This document shows, piece after piece, positions 20,016 through 27,998 of a stretch of 64,000 nt of DNA. How positions within the stretch are numbered: the stretch's first letter is position 1; each line of letters begins with the position of its first letter. Under the pieces are notes generated by a model. The model did no database searches. It saw nothing but the letters and a program-made list of their open reading frames with translations, and was not told where the DNA came from. The stretch comes from Amycolatopsis sp. FBCC-B4732. Its GTDB lineage: Bacteria > Actinomycetota > Actinomycetes > Mycobacteriales > Pseudonocardiaceae. The stretch covers positions 9,962,501 through 10,026,500 of the forward strand of contig NZ_CP095376.1 of assembly GCF_023008405.1 (NCBI RefSeq). Reading direction: 5' to 3'. The position numbers were made by a program, and so were the translations under genes.

Positions 20016-20561
20016 TCACGCGGGACCGCAGTAGGTGACCGCGGCGGGTTCGGTCGCGCTCGGGCGCAGTTGCAGGCGCAGCTGGGTCTGCTCGCGCGGG
20101 ACCGCGAACGCCAGCGTGATGAGCACCGACCGGCCCGGCAGCACGTCCTTGCCCGCGTCGGTGATGCCGGTGAAGCCCTGCGTCGTGTCGACGACCTGCT
20201 TGACCGCGGTGCCCGACGACGTCGCGGTGACCGTGAGGCCCGAGAGCTTGTACGTCGTCGCGCCCTCGTTCGTCAGCTGGATGTCGAACGCCGCGCCGCG
20301 CGGGCTCTGCGGGTACGCCGACGGGCTGGGGCGGAACGACTTCGGGGAGCCGACCGAGATGGCCAGGCCGCTGGCGAACCGGTGGTCGGCGCCGAACTTC
20401 AGGTCGTTGCTTGCCTGCGAGGCCGAGGCGCCGGCGCCCGCCGGGGAACCCGCGACGCCCAGTGCCGCGGTGCCGGTCTGCGTCGACGGGACCCCGCACG
20501 CCACCGCCAGGCCGAGCAGTCCTGAGGTGAACATGATCTTGCACGTGCGCGCGAGCGCCAT
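20016..20561 (-). CDS. Lipoprotein with DUF4352-like domain
   Basis: 181 residues. A lipobox LAVAC puts the lipidated cysteine at residue 22 after a short signal peptide. The mature part is Ser/Ala-rich, then shows an immunoglobulin-like beta domain (DIQLTNEGATTYKLSGLTV, GRSVLITLAFAVP) similar to DUF4352 telokin-like domains in Gram-positive lipoproteins. Start at the ATG at 20561 with a GGAG 9 nt upstream. Role unknown. Confidence 0.75.
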   Translation of the reverse strand: MALARTCKIMFTSGLLGLAVACGVPSTQTGTAALGVAGSPAGAGASASQASNDLKFGADHRFASGLAISVGSPKSFRPSPSAYPQSPRGAAFDIQLTNEGATTYKLSGLTVTATSSGTAVKQVVDTTQGFTGITDAGKDVLPGRSVLITLAFAVPREQTQLRLQLRPSATEPAAVTYCGPA

Positions 20562-20753
20562 CGCGGGTACTCCAGTCGGCGGTTCGGGGGTGCCGTTCGG
20601 CAACGGGGATTGCCGGGCGAACCCGCTCCACTCTGGCCGTGATCGCGCGTGGTTACGAGGCGCGACGGGGGGTTGTCGCGCACCTGGTGCCACCCCGTGG
20701 CCAATCCGTGACCGGAACGGCACCGGTGGTGACAATCACTGCCCACATGCCAC

Positions 20754-20936
20754 TTAAACGGCGACGGCGAACAACAGGATGAAGATCGCCACGCCGGCCA
20801 CCCACGCGGCCATCAGCCAGCCGAAATCCCGGATCGGGTCGACCGCGCGGCTCTCTTCGCCGGGCACGTAGACGCCGCGCTTCTCGAACCAGTCCGCCCA
20901 GCGGGCGAACCAGCCGAACAAGTTGCGCGACGACAT
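20754..20936 (-). CDS. Small single-span membrane protein
   Basis: 60 residues with GGAGGTG 5 nt before the ATG, a strong initiation site that supports a real gene. Aromatic N-terminus (NLFGWFARWADWFEKRG), a charged middle, and one C-terminal membrane helix (WLMAAWVAGVAIFILLFAVAV). Family not recognised. It is alone, with 190 nt to the next gene downstream. Confidence 0.7.
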   Translation of the reverse strand: MSSRNLFGWFARWADWFEKRGVYVPGEESRAVDPIRDFGWLMAAWVAGVAIFILLFAVAV

Positions 20937-21070
20937 GCTTCACCTCCGGCCCGGGTACCTGGAGTCACAGTACGGGTTCGGCCGCGGCCACCGAAAGGCA
21001 CGTAACCGCTTACCGGCCGTGACTCGACGTGCCACGGCCGAGTGAACGCCGTCGTCGCTGGTGTAGATCT

Positions 21071-21958
21071 TCAGAGGACCCCGTTGCGCTGGAGCACCGA
21101 CACCGCGCGGACGGTCGCGTAGCCGCGCCATTCCAGCTCCGCGGCGGGCGAATAGTTCGCGAAATCGACCCGCCAGCCACCGTCGTCCTGTTGTTCTCCG
21201 GCGAGCCGTCGCAGTTCGCCCTCGACGACGTCGTCTTTGAACAACGCGCGGGCCGGGCGGTCCGGCAAGGGCGCGAAGTCCAGCGCGCGCAGGGTTTCGC
21301 CGTCCGAACCGCCGGCCACCGGGGCCAGGCCGTCGGGCGGGACGAACGCGGCCAGGTGGTCCAGCAGGCCGGGCGCCTCCGGGTGGAGGTCATGGGCCGC
21401 GTCCACGAACTGCACCGCGAACGACAGCTCGATCGCGTGCGGCGCTTCGGAAAGCTCGCGGATGGCGCGGAAGCAGTACCGGGTCGCGGCCGCGAGCCAC
21501 GGGTGTTCGCGCACCGAACGGTCGTGGCGGGCGACGCGCAGGGCGACGCCGGCGGTGAACGCGGTGCTCTGCAGGGTGGCGACCGCCGGATCGGCCTGCG
21601 CCCAGAACGGCGCGCAGCCCGCCGGGTCCGCGACGGGGACGGCGAAGGGCAGGCCGCCGTCGGGCAGGGCGACCGACGCGAGCCAGTCGCAGAGCTTCGC
21701 CGCGTGCGGGGACGTGCCGGGCGCGACGTCCTCGAACACCTCGAAGGCGTGCAGCGCGCCGCCGGGCTGGCTCTCCGCCGCGCGCAGGTCCGGCTCGAGG
21801 CCCCAGCCGTAGCCGCCGTCGGGATTGCGGTAACCGTCGACGGCGGCCAGCACGGCACCGACGTCGGTCTGGCCCCGGAGCAGTTCGAAGCGACGGCGGT
21901 CGAGGAGGCGGGCGTGCGTCGCCATGAACGACGCCGCCGCGGGAAGGTTCACGGACAT
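21071..21958 (-). CDS. Terpenoid-cyclase/prenyltransferase-like alpha-toroid protein
   Basis: 295 residues from ATG 21958 (MSVNLPAAASF). Two Gly-Gly-Tyr/Trp motifs, NPDGGYGWGLEPD and QQDDGGWRVDF, are QW-like repeats seen in squalene cyclase-type alpha/alpha barrels, and helices of similar length fill the space between. The catalytic DXDD motif of hopene cyclases is not seen, so it may be a non-terpenoid member of the fold. It faces the same way as the AraC gene upstream, separated by 50 nt. Confidence 0.6.
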   Translation of the reverse strand: MSVNLPAAASFMATHARLLDRRRFELLRGQTDVGAVLAAVDGYRNPDGGYGWGLEPDLRAAESQPGGALHAFEVFEDVAPGTSPHAAKLCDWLASVALPDGGLPFAVPVADPAGCAPFWAQADPAVATLQSTAFTAGVALRVARHDRSVREHPWLAAATRYCFRAIRELSEAPHAIELSFAVQFVDAAHDLHPEAPGLLDHLAAFVPPDGLAPVAGGSDGETLRALDFAPLPDRPARALFKDDVVEGELRRLAGEQQDDGGWRVDFANYSPAAELEWRGYATVRAVSVLQRNGVL

Positions 21959-22008
21959 GCGCTCAGCGTCGCACCCGGCGGGGTTGGCGGTCTTGAACGG
22001 ATCGGCAC

Positions 22009-22890
22009 TCAAGGCAGCTGCGGCCCCGCGGGCGCGGCGGCCTCCCGCAGCCGGGCCGCGTCCTGGCCGGGTGGGGCGCCGAACAGGCGGCGGTACTCGC
22101 GGTTGAACTGCGACGGGCTGTCGTACCCCACGAGGTGCCCGACGCCCGCGACGTCGCCCGCGTCCGCCAGCAGCAGGGAACGGGCCTCCTGGAGACGGAT
22201 GCGCTTCTGGAACTGCAGCGGGCTCATCGCCGTCACCGCGCGGAAGTGGCGGTGGAACGCCGAGGCGCTCAGGTCGCTCAGGCGCGCGAGTTCCTCGATC
22301 CGCATCGGCTCGGCGTAATTGGACCTGATCCAGCGGATCGCCCGGCTGACGTGCGACAGGCCGCTGTCCGCCAGGCCGATCTGGCGCACCAGGCCGCCGT
22401 GCGGGCCGGTCAGCAGGCGCCAGAGGACCTCGCGCTCGATCAGCGGGGCCAGCACCGGGGCGTCGGCCGGGTGGTCGAGCAGGCGCAGCAGCCGCAGCGC
22501 CGCGTCGAGGAGTTCCGGGGTCGCGTCACCGGTCGCGATCGGGGATGGCGGTGGGGTGCGGGACCAGCGCCCGGGCGGGGACTCCAGCAGCAGCGGGGCG
22601 ATCGCCGCCGGGCGCAGCGTCAGGCCGAGGCCGAGCGCCGGTGTTCGCGGGGTCGCGCCGACGAAGTGTCCCGTGACCGGCAGTTCGGTGCTGACCAGCA
22701 GGTACTGCCCGGCACGGTACTCGTGGACGCGGTCGCCGAGCAGCAGCCGCTTGCCGCCTTGGGCCATGATGACGAACAGCGGCTCGGCCAGCGAGTGGTG
22801 CGGCTCGCTTGTGTCCACTTTGGACAGAAGTAGGCCGGGGACCGGCGTGCGCAGGTCGGCGTGCGCGTGGGCGGCGACGAGGTCCCGCAT
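22009..22890 (-). CDS. AraC family regulator with AraC_N domain
   Basis: 293 residues if started at ATG 22890; an in-frame GTG at 22902 is the alternative. N-terminal ligand domain resembles AraC_N (PGLLLSKVDTSEPHHSLAEPLFVIMAQGG split over two strands), and the C-terminus has two helix-turn-helix units (RIEELARLSDLSASAFHRHF and AGVGHLVGYDSPSQFNREYRRLFG, given here as motifs). It is divergent from the aldo/keto reductase, which is probably its target. Confidence 0.88.
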   Translation of the reverse strand: MRDLVAAHAHADLRTPVPGLLLSKVDTSEPHHSLAEPLFVIMAQGGKRLLLGDRVHEYRAGQYLLVSTELPVTGHFVGATPRTPALGLGLTLRPAAIAPLLLESPPGRWSRTPPPSPIATGDATPELLDAALRLLRLLDHPADAPVLAPLIEREVLWRLLTGPHGGLVRQIGLADSGLSHVSRAIRWIRSNYAEPMRIEELARLSDLSASAFHRHFRAVTAMSPLQFQKRIRLQEARSLLLADAGDVAGVGHLVGYDSPSQFNREYRRLFGAPPGQDAARLREAAAPAGPQLP

Positions 22891-23018
22891 CTCGGTGAGC
22901 ACCACTCCAGGAAACCCAAGTCGAGAGGATCGTGCAAGGGTGTGCGGGCATCGATCTACCAAATACCCGGTTAACGCGGTTTCCTGGGTTGACCGATCCG
23001 ACACGCAAGGAGAGTTTC

Positions 23019-24104
23019 GTGCCACTCGACCACTACGTCACCCTCGGCCGGTCCGGCCTCCGCGTCAGCCCCTTCGCCCTGGGCGCCATGACCTTCGGCG
23101 AAGACCCCGGTGGCGCCGGCTGCGGCGTCGAGGAGTCCGAAAAGATCCTTGCGACCTACCTCGACCACGGCGGCAATTTCGTCGACACGAGGGAACTTTT
23201 CTCCACCAACGGCCACTCCGAAAAGATCCTCGGCGACTTCTTCGCCGCGCACCCCGGCCGCCGCGAGCGCGTCGTGCTGGCGTCGAAGTTCTTCGGCAAC
23301 ATGTTCCCCGGCGACCCCAACGGCGGCGGCGCCGGCCGCGGGTCGATCACCGCCCAGCTCGACGAGTCGCTCCGGCGGCTGCGGACCGACCACCTCGACC
23401 TCTACTGGCTGCACAACTGGGACCGCCACACACCGGTCGAGGAGACCATGCGGACCCTCGACGACCTCGTGCGCGCGGGCAAGATCCGGTACGTCGGCTT
23501 CTCCAACACCCCGGCGTGGGTGACCGCGCAGGCCCAGACGAGGGCGCTGCTGCGGGGCTGGACGCCGCTGATCGCGCTGCAGGTCGAGTACTCGCTGCTG
23601 GCGCGGACCGTCGAAGGCGAACTCGCGCCGTTCGCGCTCGACCAGGGCCTCGCGCTGACGCCGTGGAGCCCGCTGAAGAACGGCTTCCTGTCGGGCAAGT
23701 ACCGGCGCGGCACCGACGTCACCGACTCGGCCCGCGCGGCCTTCGTCGGCGGCCCGTCCGAAGCGGAGTTCGCCGTGATCGACGCCGTCGCCGGGATCGC
23801 GGACGAACTCGGGACGACGTCGGCGGCGGTGTCACTGGCGTGGCTGCTGGCCCGGCCCGGCACGGTGGTCCCGATCGTCGGCGCGCGGCGGCGGGAGCAC
23901 CTGACCGGCAACCTCGCGGCGCTGGACGTCACGCTGTCGCCGGCTCAGCTCGCGACGCTGGACGAGGTCTCGGCGCCCACTTTGGACTACCCGGCCCCGA
24001 TGCACGGCGCCCAGCGGGCGATGCTGCAGTTCGCGGGCACGACGGTCGACGGCGAACCGTCCACTGTGTACCCGCCGTTGCTGCAGAGCGACGTGCGCTA
24101 CTGA
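23019..24104 (+). CDS. Aldo/keto reductase with Phe at the catalytic Tyr position
   Basis: 361 residues, GTG start with AAGGAGAG upstream. AKR TIM-barrel: GLRVSPFALGAMTFG, GKIRYVGFSN, and a C-terminal IVGARRREHL cofactor segment. The catalytic tetrad should be Asp-Tyr-Lys-His. Asp56 (FVDT), Lys90 (LASKF) and His132 (YWLHNW) are there, but position 61 is Phe (RELFSTNGHSE), coded TTC at 23199-23201. Activity may be altered or lost. Divergent from the AraC gene. Confidence 0.9.
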   Translation: MPLDHYVTLGRSGLRVSPFALGAMTFGEDPGGAGCGVEESEKILATYLDHGGNFVDTRELFSTNGHSEKILGDFFAAHPGRRERVVLASKFFGNMFPGDPNGGGAGRGSITAQLDESLRRLRTDHLDLYWLHNWDRHTPVEETMRTLDDLVRAGKIRYVGFSNTPAWVTAQAQTRALLRGWTPLIALQVEYSLLARTVEGELAPFALDQGLALTPWSPLKNGFLSGKYRRGTDVTDSARAAFVGGPSEAEFAVIDAVAGIADELGTTSAAVSLAWLLARPGTVVPIVGARRREHLTGNLAALDVTLSPAQLATLDEVSAPTLDYPAPMHGAQRAMLQFAGTTVDGEPSTVYPPLLQSDVRY

Positions 24105-24477
24105 CCCTTCACACGGGCGAGGACGTCGTCGAGGGCACGGCGCACGCGCTCCGGGTCTCGTACGGCCGTCCGGAACTGCTCGTTGATCCCGCCGGGCGTC
24201 TCGTGCCTGCGGGCCAGCTCGCCGAGGGTGCCGTCGAACCCGGCCAGGGTGCGGCCGAGTTCGCCGAAGACGTGGGCGAGGTAGCCGTCGGCGTCCGCGG
24301 GGGTGACACCGTGTCCGGCCATCCAGCCCGCGATCGTCGCGAGCTGGTCAAGGTGCGCGGCGAAGGTCGCGGTGGCGGCGCTGAAGGTGGCCAGGGTCGG
24401 TTCGTCCGGGTACATCGCGGTGCGGCTCGCCCGGCGGCTCGCGGTCGGCAGCGGGATGGACCGGACGATCCGCTCCG
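24098..24477 (-). pseudogene. 3' remnant of a pyrroline-5-carboxylate reductase-like gene
   Basis: The open frame encodes only the C-terminal dimerisation part of a ProC-like protein: RSIPLPT, then a helical bundle, then the family hallmark ETPGGINEQ. The N-terminal Rossmann domain that should precede it is absent; upstream lies only ~100 nt before the next gene. An upstream Arg-rich extension to 24550 is open but unlike the family. It is most simply a 5'-truncated gene; a free-standing dimerisation-domain protein is the alternative. Its stop overlaps the reductase stop. Confidence 0.55.
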
Positions 24478-24574
24478 CTGGCGCGAGCGGCGCTCGGCTG
24501 TGGACAACTCGGGCTACGCGCGGGAATCTTCTGCGCCGGAGTGAAAGCAAAGGACCGCGAGCGGGCGGCGAACC

Positions 24575-25510
24575 CTAACCGCGGAAAGTGCGGCGGTAGG
24601 TGTCCGGGGGTACGCCGACCGCGCGGTTGAAGTGGCGGCGCAACGTCGTCGCCGTGCCCATGCCGACCGCCTCCGCGATGGACTCGACGCCGTTGTCGGT
24701 GTTCTCCAGCAGCTCCTGTGCGCGGCGGATGCGCTGGGTGAGCAGCCACTGCAACGGCGTCGTGCCGGTCGCCGCGCGGAAGTGGCGGCCCAGGTGGCGG
24801 GAGCTCATGTTGGCCTGGCGGGCCAGGTCCTCGACGGTCAGCGGCCGGTCGAGGCGGGCGGTGATCCACGGGAGCAGCGCCGAGAGCGGGTGGTCGTCGC
24901 GCGTGGGGACCGGGGCCGCGACGAACTGGGCCTGGCCGCCCGCGCGGTGCGGTGGCACGACCAGGCGGCGGGCGACCGCGTTCGCGACCGACGGGCCGTG
25001 GTCGGCGCGCACCAGGTGCAGGCACAGGTCCATCGCCGCGGCCTTGCCGGCGGACGTCAGCACCTGGCCGTTGTCGACGTAGAGCACGTCCGGGTCCACC
25101 GTCACCCCCGGGTAGCGGGCCGCGAGGACGTCGGTGTGCGCCCAGTGCGTGGTCGCGCGCAGCCCGTCGAGCAGGCCGGCGGCGGCCAGCACGAACGCGC
25201 CCGTGCAGAGCGACGCCACCCGTGCACCCCGCGCGTGGGCCGCGCGCACCGCGTCGATCAGGCCGGCGGGCGGGGCCGCGTCGACGTCGGCCCACCCCGG
25301 CACGAGCACCGTGTCCGCCCGCGCCAGCCGGTCCAGGCCGTCGTCGGGTTCGAGCAGGAAGCGGCCGACCCGCACGGGCTCGTTGCCGCACACCGCGAAG
25401 TCGTAGCGGGGGTTCTCGCCGAACACCTCGGTGGCGATCGTCAGCTCGAACGAGAGCATCCCGTCGGTGGCGGCGAGCGCGACAGCGTGCACGTCCGAAA
25501 GTGTACGCAT
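24575..25510 (-). CDS. GlxA-type regulator (DJ-1/PfpI plus AraC domain)
   Basis: 311 residues from ATG 25510. N-terminal DJ-1/PfpI domain with the nucleophile-elbow cysteine in ASLCTGAFVLAAAGLLDG, and a C-terminal AraC-type double helix-turn-helix (TVEDLARQANMSSRHLGRHF, then GVESIAEAVGMGT with TLRRHF). This architecture is typical of transcription activators of nitrogen or amide metabolism. Divergent from the saccharopine-dehydrogenase-like gene (52 nt between starts), which is the likely target. Confidence 0.9.
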   Translation of the reverse strand: MRTLSDVHAVALAATDGMLSFELTIATEVFGENPRYDFAVCGNEPVRVGRFLLEPDDGLDRLARADTVLVPGWADVDAAPPAGLIDAVRAAHARGARVASLCTGAFVLAAAGLLDGLRATTHWAHTDVLAARYPGVTVDPDVLYVDNGQVLTSAGKAAAMDLCLHLVRADHGPSVANAVARRLVVPPHRAGGQAQFVAAPVPTRDDHPLSALLPWITARLDRPLTVEDLARQANMSSRHLGRHFRAATGTTPLQWLLTQRIRRAQELLENTDNGVESIAEAVGMGTATTLRRHFNRAVGVPPDTYRRTFRG

Positions 25511-25562
25511 CACGTCGTTCCGGACACTGTCGACGGCGAACGAACGTCGCGAGGATTGCTTC

Positions 25563-26510
25563 ATGACTTCGGTACTGGTTTACGGCGCTTACGGGCTCAC
25601 CGGCCGCTTCGTGGTGGCCGAGCTGCGCGAGCGCGGCTTCACCCCGGTCCTTTCCGGGCGCGACGCGGCGAAGCTGCCGGGCGGGCGGCCCGCGTCGGTC
25701 GACGACCCGGCGGCCCTCGACCGGGCGCTCGACGGCGTCGCGGCGGTGATCAACTGCGCCGGCCCGTTCGCCGCGACGGCGCTCCCGCTGGCCTCGGCGG
25801 CGATCCGCGCCGGCATTCCCTACGTCGACGTCGCCGCGGAGATCGAAGCCAACCTCGACACCTTCGCGCTCGCCGCCGACACCGCGGTGGTGCCCGCGAT
25901 GGCGTTCTTCGGCGGCCTGGGCGACCTGCTGGCCACGGCGGCGATGGGCGACTGGCCGTCGGCCGGCGAGGTGCACGTCGCCTACGGGCTGAGCGGCTGG
26001 CACCCGACGCCGGGCACCCTCGCGGCCGGCCAGGTGTCCCGCGAGCGCCGCGGCGGCAAGCGCGTCCGGTGCGCGGGCGGCCGGCTGGAGCACCGCGACG
26101 ACGCCCTGCCGTCGCTGGAGTGGAGCTTCCCCGAGCCGCTCGGTACGCGGCCGGTGCTCGGCGAGTTCTCGATGGCCGACATCGTGACGATCCCGCGGCA
26201 CCTGGCGGTCCCTTCGGTGACGTCGTACATGACGGTCGACGCGGCGCAGGGCCTGGCGGCGGCCGCCGAGCGCGACGCGGCGGAGACGTTCGTGGTGGAC
26301 GTCCGGGTGCGGCGTGACGACGAGGAACGCCGGGCCGTCGCGCACGGGCAGGACATCTACGCGGTCAGCGCGCCGCTTGCGGTGGAGGCCGTCGAGCGGA
26401 TCCTCACCGGGCGGGCGCGGGTGAAGGGCGTCGCGTCGGCGGGGGAGATCTTCGACGCGCCGGACTTCCTGCGGGCGCTGGCGCCGCACATCACCGTCGA
26501 ATTCAGCTGA
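25563..26510 (+). CDS. Saccharopine dehydrogenase-like NAD(P)-binding protein
   Basis: 315 residues. N-terminal Rossmann fold with YGAYGLTGR (dinucleotide loop) and SGRDAAKL, followed by AVINCAGPF. It resembles the trans-acting enoyl reductase/saccharopine dehydrogenase-like group; the true reaction is unknown. ATG at 25563, divergent from the GlxA-type regulator. The 3' end overlaps an AraC remnant by 8 nt. Confidence 0.85.
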   Translation: MTSVLVYGAYGLTGRFVVAELRERGFTPVLSGRDAAKLPGGRPASVDDPAALDRALDGVAAVINCAGPFAATALPLASAAIRAGIPYVDVAAEIEANLDTFALAADTAVVPAMAFFGGLGDLLATAAMGDWPSAGEVHVAYGLSGWHPTPGTLAAGQVSRERRGGKRVRCAGGRLEHRDDALPSLEWSFPEPLGTRPVLGEFSMADIVTIPRHLAVPSVTSYMTVDAAQGLAAAAERDAAETFVVDVRVRRDDEERRAVAHGQDIYAVSAPLAVEAVERILTGRARVKGVASAGEIFDAPDFLRALAPHITVEFS

Positions 26511-26688
26511 GCGAGCGGTAGCCGCCCAGGGTGGTCGCGTACTCGCGGCGGAAGGCGAAGGCGAACGCCGACCCGTAGCCGACGGCCGAAGCCACCTGCG
26601 CCAGCGGCCGGTCGGTCTCGCGGAGCAGCCGCGCGGCCGTCGTCATGCGCCAGCGGGTGAGGTAGGTCGGCGGCGGTTCGCCGACCAC
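26503..26688 (-). pseudogene. 3' remnant of an AraC family regulator
   Basis: The last ~60 codons of a cupin-type AraC regulator remain: VGEPPPTYLTRWRMTTA, LAQVASAVGYGSAFAFAF and REYATTLGGYRSLS. The frame continues upstream but homology stops abruptly at about 26688. There, sequence of an oppositely oriented NmrA-like gene begins within a few bases. The helix-turn-helix fragment lacks the first DNA-binding helix and all of the ligand domain, so it should not work. Confidence 0.7.
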
Positions 26689-26692
26689 GTCG

Positions 26693-26910
26693 GGGCGGCC
26701 GATCCGGCACCAGGACGTGACGCAGGCGGAGCACGAGGAGCACTTCGCGAAGTCCGGGCGTCCCGATGCGTGGGTCGACCACATGCTGCACCTGTCCGAG
26801 CTGGTGCGAGCGGGCGCGTTCGCCGCGGTCAGCGACGACTTCCGGCGGCTCACGGGGAAGGACCCCCGCACGCTGGTGGCGTACGCCGGGGAGAAGTGGG
26901 CGCCGGCTCC
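26693..26910 (+). pseudogene. 3' remnant of an NmrA-like NAD(P)-binding gene
   Basis: The plus-strand frame gives GRPIRHQDVT, then HMLHLSELVRAGAFAAVSDD and FRRLTGKDPRTL, which is the C-terminal signature of NmrA/SDR-type sugar-nucleotide or quinone reductases. The Rossmann N-terminus is missing and no stop follows at the expected place; the frame runs on antisense through the tRNA gene. It is head-to-head with the AraC remnant, as an AraC regulator and its target would be. Confidence 0.6.
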
Positions 26911-26968
26911 CGGACGTGACCACGGTGGGGGTCCGGAGGTTGCGCCCCCGGAAGATACGACAAGCGAG

Positions 26969-27042
26969 TGGGCCCGGAGAGACTCGAACTCTCACTGGCA
27001 TGGACCTAAACCATGTGCCTCTGCCAATTGGGCTACGGGCCC
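26969..27042 (-). tRNA. tRNA with UAG anticodon but short (class I) variable loop
   Basis: 74 nt on the minus strand. Acceptor stem GGGCCCG/CGGGCCC, anticodon stem CATGG/CCATG and T stem GAGAG/CTCTC are all perfect; the D stem is GCC/GGC with GG in the loop, and the T loop is TTCGAGT. Anticodon loop TTTAGGT gives UAG, which reads leucine CUA/CUG. The variable loop is only CCAGT, whereas bacterial tRNA-Leu normally has a long class II arm. Discriminator is A; CCA is not encoded. The identity is therefore uncertain, but the gene is well formed. Confidence 0.85.
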
Positions 27043-27141
27043 GCAGCACGGGGAAGCGTAGCGTGCGGCGTGGCCCGTGCGGGAGCGGTGGGGCGGTCGA
27101 CTAAGTTGGGGCTCGGAAGACCCATGCGGCGAGGAGGAAAC

Positions 27142-27363
27142 GTGGCTCGCGACCCCGAGACGATCGAGCGTGAGATCGAGCAGGCCAGGACCGCTCTGGC
27201 GGCGACGCTCGACCAGCTGACCGTCAAGGCCGACCCCAAGAAGCTCGCCGACGCGGCCAAGGACGGCGTGCGCGCCAAGCTGGACAACCCCAAGGTGAAG
27301 TACCCGCTGATCGGTGGCGGGATCCTGGTGCTCGTCCTGCTGGTGCGCAAGCTCCTCAAGTAG
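27142..27363 (+). CDS. DUF3618 small membrane protein
   Basis: 73 residues from GTG 27142 with AGGAGG 5 nt upstream. N-terminal ARDPETIEREIEQARTALA helix is the DUF3618 hallmark, followed by a Lys/Asp-rich linker and one C-terminal membrane span (YPLIGGGILVLVLLVRKLL). Function unknown; in other actinomycetes such proteins lie near membrane-stress genes. Confidence 0.85.
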   Translation: MARDPETIEREIEQARTALAATLDQLTVKADPKKLADAAKDGVRAKLDNPKVKYPLIGGGILVLVLLVRKLLK

Positions 27364-27367
27364 CGGC

Positions 27368-27805
27368 TCAGGCCTGGTTGGCCGGCGCCTTGCTCTCCGT
27401 GGCGGGCGCCGGCTCGGCCGGGGCCTTGCGGTCCTCGACCGCCTTCGGGAGCTGCTTGCTCGGGGGCAGCTGCGGCTTCTTGTCCGCGACCTCCGGGACC
27501 TGCGCGGCCTCCGTGGTCTGCTGCTTCGGCACGCTGCCCGGCGGCGGGACCTCGAGCGGCGGGAGCTTCGGGAGCGTCAGCCGCGCGGTCATGTACGCGC
27601 TCGTGAAGTCCAGCGCGCTGCCGTTGAGCAGGTGCACCACCGTTGCCTTGCCGTCGACCGCGAGCTCCTCGACCAGCTGGTCGGCCCGGTCGCGGGCCGC
27701 GATGATGCCGGGTGCCCGCGCGGTCAGCTCCTTGCCCTGGCCGCTGACCGTGATCGTCCAGTCGGCGTCCTCTTGGACGTACGTCGCCGTGATCGCTTCC
27801 ACCAT
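27368..27805 (-). CDS. HicB-like domain protein with Pro-rich tail
   Basis: 145 residues from ATG 27805; an ATG at 27826 is also in frame. N-terminal ~70 residues read like a HicB/partial RNase-H-like antitoxin fold (ITATYVQEDADWTITVSG, then AARDRADQLVEELAVDG). A Pro/Lys/Ala-rich tail follows. No hicA toxin is adjacent. It is convergent with DUF3618 with 4 nt between stops. Function unknown. Confidence 0.6.
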   Translation of the reverse strand: MVEAITATYVQEDADWTITVSGQGKELTARAPGIIAARDRADQLVEELAVDGKATVVHLLNGSALDFTSAYMTARLTLPKLPPLEVPPPGSVPKQQTTEAAQVPEVADKKPQLPPSKQLPKAVEDRKAPAEPAPATESKAPANQA

Positions 27806-27998
27806 CTGCCTCACGCCCCTCTCCATGCCTTCACAACCGTGACGCGGTCGCCGCGATTCCATGACGCGGTACCGCGCCCCCTCTCGGCCGTGAAGGTCCA
27901 GCACACTTTCTACCGTGTCTTCAGTACCGTAGAGCAACTCTGTGTCACAGGACACGACAGCAGTGAGTAACGACCGAATGGCCTAATGCACTTGCAGG

